Shown here: positions 61,223 to 64,000 of the stretch, one piece after another | Numbering within the stretch: the first letter of the stretch is position 1 | Layout: each line of letters begins with the position of its first letter | Assembly: GCA_963760735.1 (NCBI GenBank) | Contig: CAVXEB010000007.1 | Location: forward strand, 620,001 to 684,000 | DNA: 64,000 bases | Direction: 5' to 3' | Source of the DNA: CF-46 sp963760735 | Lineage (GTDB): Bacteria; Chloroflexota; Limnocylindria; Limnocylindrales; CSP1-4 | The notes under the pieces: generated by a model | Database searches by the model: none | Seen by the model: only the letters and a program-made list of their open reading frames with translations | What the model was told of the DNA's origin: nothing | Program-made: the position numbers and the translations under genes

Positions 61223-61969
61223 ATGGCGATCGCCGGCGACGCGCTCCATCCCGCGCTCGACGAGATCGACCTCGTCGTGTTCGACAAGGACGGGACGTTG
61301 ATCTCGTTCGAGGCGATGTGGGGCGGCTGGGTGCGCGAGCTGGGGTCGCGGCTCGAGATCGCCACCCGTCGGCCGGTCGCGGGCGACGTCTTCACGACGA
61401 TCGGGTACGACCCGGTGGCGGATCGGGTGCAGCCCGGCGGACCGCTGGCGGTCGCCACGATGGCCGGGATCGAGGAGCTTGTCGCCGCCGTGCTGCGGCG
61501 CTGGTGCCCGAACGTCGCCGCCGCCCGGCGGATCCTCGCGGAGGCGTGGTTCGAGCCGGATCCGGTCGCCCTCGCGGTCCCGCTCGCGGATCTCGGCGAG
61601 CTCTTCGCGCGCCTCCGCGCCGCCGGCCGGAGGATCGCCGTGGCGACGACCGACGACCGACGGCCGACGGAGGCGACCCTCGCCGGTCTCGGCCTCGCCG
61701 ATTCGATCGTCGCGGTCCTGTGCGGCGACGACCCGGGGCCGACAAAGCCGGACCCGGAGGCGCTCGTCGAGCTGGCCGCGCGGTCCGGCGCCCCGATCGG
61801 CCGCACGGCGATGATCGGTGACACGCCGGCTGATCTCCGGATGGCGCGGCTGGCGGCCGCCGGTCGAGCGATCGGGGTGGCCAGCGGCGTCGCGTCGGCG
61901 GCGGACCTGGCGGCGGACGCCGACGTCGTGCTCGACGACGTCGGCGGCCTGATCAGGCACCCGCGCTGA
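61223..61969 (+). CDS. HAD-superfamily hydrolase
   Basis: 248 residues. Motif I FDKDGTLISF (nucleophile Asp and acid Asp), motif II Thr in VATTDDR, Lys in GPTKPDPEAL, motif IV MIGDTPADLRMA. Subfamily IA phosphatase of phosphoglycolate-phosphatase style; substrate unknown. ATG 61223 follows the binding protein stop by 8 bases, suggesting cotranscription. Confidence 0.9.
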   Translation: MAIAGDALHPALDEIDLVVFDKDGTLISFEAMWGGWVRELGSRLEIATRRPVAGDVFTTIGYDPVADRVQPGGPLAVATMAGIEELVAAVLRRWCPNVAAARRILAEAWFEPDPVALAVPLADLGELFARLRAAGRRIAVATTDDRRPTEATLAGLGLADSIVAVLCGDDPGPTKPDPEALVELAARSGAPIGRTAMIGDTPADLRMARLAAAGRAIGVASGVASAADLAADADVVLDDVGGLIRHPR

Positions 61970-62032
61970 CGGCGACCGGCCGCCCTGTCCGGCCCGCGCG
62001 CCGGTACCTCTGGGCTATCGCTCGGGGTGGGG

Positions 62033-62059
62033 TCCCCCCGTACGGTTCGCCGGGGGGGA
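62033..62059. promoter_or_regulatory. C-run/G-run inverted repeat upstream of the GAF-GGDEF gene
   Basis: TCCCCCC (62033-62039) and GGGGGGA (62053-62059) with a 13-base loop. It lies about 65 bases before ATG 62123. It could form a hairpin or G-quadruplex-prone element, or be an operator. Confidence 0.35.
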
Positions 62060-62122
62060 TTTCCCAAGCAGCGGTGCCGGCGCCGCACCGTCGATGTCGC
62101 GCGTGGAGGTCGCCCCAACCAG

Positions 62123-64000
62123 ATGGCCGTCGCCTACGAGCCACCCGACCCCGACGCGCATCGACCCGCCGCCTCGATGGACGGCGGCCCGCGGCCGTCC
62201 GCGCACGCTCGTGGCGGCACCCTCTCTCGTCCGTTCGGCGAGCCGGGTCTCACCGGTCCGGACGCGCTCGCCGGCGGCGACGCCCTGCGCCGCCTCGCCT
62301 CGGAGGTCAGCGGCCGCCTCGATCTCGAGACGCTCTTCGAGGACGTCGTCGCGGACGCGATGGAGATCTTCCAGCTGGCCCGGATCGGGCTCTGGCTGTA
62401 CGACGGCCGGCGGCGGACGCCGCTGACGATCGCGGCCCACCACGGCCTGTCCGACGAGGTCCTCGACTGGGTGTCGTCACTGGCGGCGGACGCGCCGGTC
62501 GCCGGGTTCAAGGCCCTGGCCGATCGCGAGGTCGTCGCCCTGCGCGACGCCCTGAAGGAGTCCACCGGCGGCGCCCGCGACGTCTACGGCCGGAACGGCA
62601 TCCGGAGCGTCTGCTTCGCGCCGATCATCTTCCACGAGGAGCCGCTCGGCCTCCTGGTCCTCTACCACGACCGCGTCCACGGCTGGACCCCGGACGAGAC
62701 GGCGCTCGCTCGCGGCTTCGCGGACCAGATGGCGTCGGCCGTCGCCAACCATCGCCTGAACTCGGCTGCGAGCTCGCTCGCGGCGCGACTCGAGGCGGTC
62801 CAGGAGCTGGCGATCCGCCTGAACCGGACGCGCGACTTCGCGGACATCGCGGCGGTGCTCAGCGAGGGCACCGAACGGCTGATCGAGCACGACTCGATTC
62901 GGGTCTATCGGCTCGACCACGACGCCGGCGTGTGCGAGCCCGTGGCGTTCAAGGGTGCGCTCGGCGGCGCCCCCATGGCCGACGGCGCCCGGCTCCGGCT
63001 CGCGATCGGCGAGGGACTCACCGGCTGGGCGGCCGAACGGAACGAGACGGTCCTCGTCGGCGATGCGGCGGCCGATCCCCGCGGGCTGACGCGGCTGCTG
63101 CCGGAGTCCGGTCCCGAGTCGATTCTCGCGGTGCCGATCAGCTTCGAGGACCACGTCCACGGGGTGATCGCGCTGTCCGTGGCCGGGCGCGACCGCTTCA
63201 GCCCCGAGGACGAGACGACCCTGACGATCTTCGCCGGCTACGCGGCCCAGGCGATCGTGAACTCCAACCAGCTGAACCAGCTGGCCCGCCAGGCCCGCGA
63301 GCTCCAGCACCAGCTCGCGAGTCAGCGTCGCCTGCTCGAGATCAACGAGCGGCTGATCTCCACTCGCGATCCCAAGGGCGTCCTCGAGATGATCGCGGAC
63401 TCGCTCAAGACGATCGTCCCGTACGACACGCTGACGATCTACCGCTGCGACTTCGGGACCGGGCTCCGGCGGGCGGTCGTCGCCCGGGACCGGTTCGCCG
63501 AGGTGATCCTCGAATACGCCGGGCCTATCGGCGTCGGCATCACCGGCTGGGTGATCGACCACGGCGAGGGCGTGCTCGCCAACGACGTCCACCTCGACGC
63601 CCGCTCGATCCAGATCCCGGGGACTCCGTTCGAGCCGGAATCGATGATCGTCGTCCCCGTCCGCGTCGCGGGCGAGGTCATCGGGTCGCTCAACGTCGGG
63701 CGGATGGGCGGCGAGGAAGCCCACTTCAACCAGAACGAGTTCGAGCTCGTCCAGCTGTTCGCCGGCCAGGCGTCGCTCGCCCTCGAGAATGCCGAGGTCC
63801 ACGGGGCGGTCACGTCGCGCGCCGAGCACGACGCGCTGACCGGTCTCCGCAACCACGGCTCGTTCCAGCGCGAGCTCGGCGAGGCGATCGGCCGGTCGGA
63901 GGGGGCGCCGTTCGCGCTCGTCATGCTCGACCTCGACTCGTTCAAGGGCTTCAACGACACGTGCGGCCATCCGGCTGGTGACGCCCTGCTCGCGGCCGTC
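62123..64000 (+). CDS. Multi-GAF diguanylate cyclase (GGDEF), 3' end beyond the window
   Basis: 626 codons visible, no membrane segment. Three GAF domains at about residues 45-210, 225-390 and 405-565 (FAPIIFHEEPLGLLVLYH, LAVPISFEDHVHGVIALSV and VVPVRVAGEVIGSLNVG are their equivalent strands). Then the start of a GGDEF domain: AEHDALTGLRNHGSFQREL, MLDLDSFKGFNDTCGHPAGD. The GGDEF active-site motif lies past the right edge, so cyclase activity cannot be judged. ATG 62123 chosen by frame; ribosome site weak. Confidence 0.9.
   Translation, partial: MAVAYEPPDPDAHRPAASMDGGPRPSAHARGGTLSRPFGEPGLTGPDALAGGDALRRLASEVSGRLDLETLFEDVVADAMEIFQLARIGLWLYDGRRRTPLTIAAHHGLSDEVLDWVSSLAADAPVAGFKALADREVVALRDALKESTGGARDVYGRNGIRSVCFAPIIFHEEPLGLLVLYHDRVHGWTPDETALARGFADQMASAVANHRLNSAASSLAARLEAVQELAIRLNRTRDFADIAAVLSEGTERLIEHDSIRVYRLDHDAGVCEPVAFKGALGGAPMADGARLRLAIGEGLTGWAAERNETVLVGDAAADPRGLTRLLPESGPESILAVPISFEDHVHGVIALSVAGRDRFSPEDETTLTIFAGYAAQAIVNSNQLNQLARQARELQHQLASQRRLLEINERLISTRDPKGVLEMIADSLKTIVPYDTLTIYRCDFGTGLRRAVVARDRFAEVILEYAGPIGVGITGWVIDHGEGVLANDVHLDARSIQIPGTPFEPESMIVVPVRVAGEVIGSLNVGRMGGEEAHFNQNEFELVQLFAGQASLALENAEVHGAVTSRAEHDALTGLRNHGSFQRELGEAIGRSEGAPFALVMLDLDSFKGFNDTCGHPAGDALLAAV

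Noticed and set aside
1..64000. tRNA, rRNA, CRISPR arrays, intact insertion sequences or prophage genes
   Set aside because: Looked for and not found by eye; small RNA genes could still be missed without a covariance search.

Overview
The window is a high-GC bacterial chromosome segment with dense genes, many ATGA/GTGA stop-start overlaps and frequent GTG starts. The mix of genes (F420-type oxidoreductases, a wax-ester synthase family acyltransferase, phosphoketolase plus acetate kinase, a DevRS-like two-component system, B12-dependent methyltransferases, a B12-binding MerR photoreceptor) suggests an uncultured Chloroflexota lineage, perhaps Limnocylindria/Ellin6529-like. That assignment is inference; no rRNA or other marker gene lies in the window. 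No tRNA, CRISPR array or intact insertion sequence was found.

Layout. 1-6218 (minus) is a methyl-transfer operon: corrinoid protein, DUF1638 protein, 'virulence factor' domain protein, methyltetrahydrofolate-type methyltransferase, ferredoxin/ASKHA corrinoid activator and an MttB-family methyltransferase that runs off the left edge. It is divergent from an IclR regulator, and two operator-like palindromes lie between them. 7402-15592 is a light/oxidative-stress cluster: cyclopropane synthase-like enzyme, DUF1365, FAD oxidoreductase, SRPBCC and SDR proteins, TspO and a CarH/LitR-type B12 MerR regulator. Three places carry the same 11-bp-spaced TNNACA direct repeats. 16392-20992 holds a small membrane protein, a BetA-like GMC oxidoreductase, a DoxX protein and an exported multicopper oxidase.

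21022-46757 is a stress/low-oxygen type island: four universal stress proteins, two hemerythrins, an alcohol dehydrogenase, PspC, TusA proteins, xfp-ackA, a GAF histidine kinase with a NarL-type regulator, two flavodoxins and many small membrane proteins. Inside it, 24443-26925 is a patch of broken genes (sulfide:quinone reductase-like, two DsrE-like, an alpha/beta hydrolase and a DUF6544-like gene). A further degenerate piece of the sulfide:quinone reductase-like gene lies near 42000. A MarR regulator diverges from an aldo/keto reductase and an F420-type oxidoreductase at 36758-39262.

46793-50699 encodes two PPOX-fold proteins, a WS/DGAT acyltransferase and a serine hydrolase. 50951-59977 returns to betaine: electron transfer flavoprotein (etfA, etfB), a dimethylglycine/sarcosine dehydrogenase-like flavoprotein fused to GcvT, and a divergent quaternary-amine ABC importer whose permease is a fusion of two ProW-like halves. 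The window ends with an orphan binding lipoprotein, a HAD hydrolase and a GAF-GAF-GAF-GGDEF protein cut by the right edge.

Read together, choline oxidation (BetA), betaine uptake, corrinoid-dependent demethylation and flavin-dependent demethylation with ETF form a plausible one-carbon catabolic route that feeds tetrahydrofolate. B12 would then serve both this metabolism and the light sensor. Small frame breaks at three loci (near 1340-1380, near 7180 and near 34640) may be assembly errors and should be checked before function is inferred.
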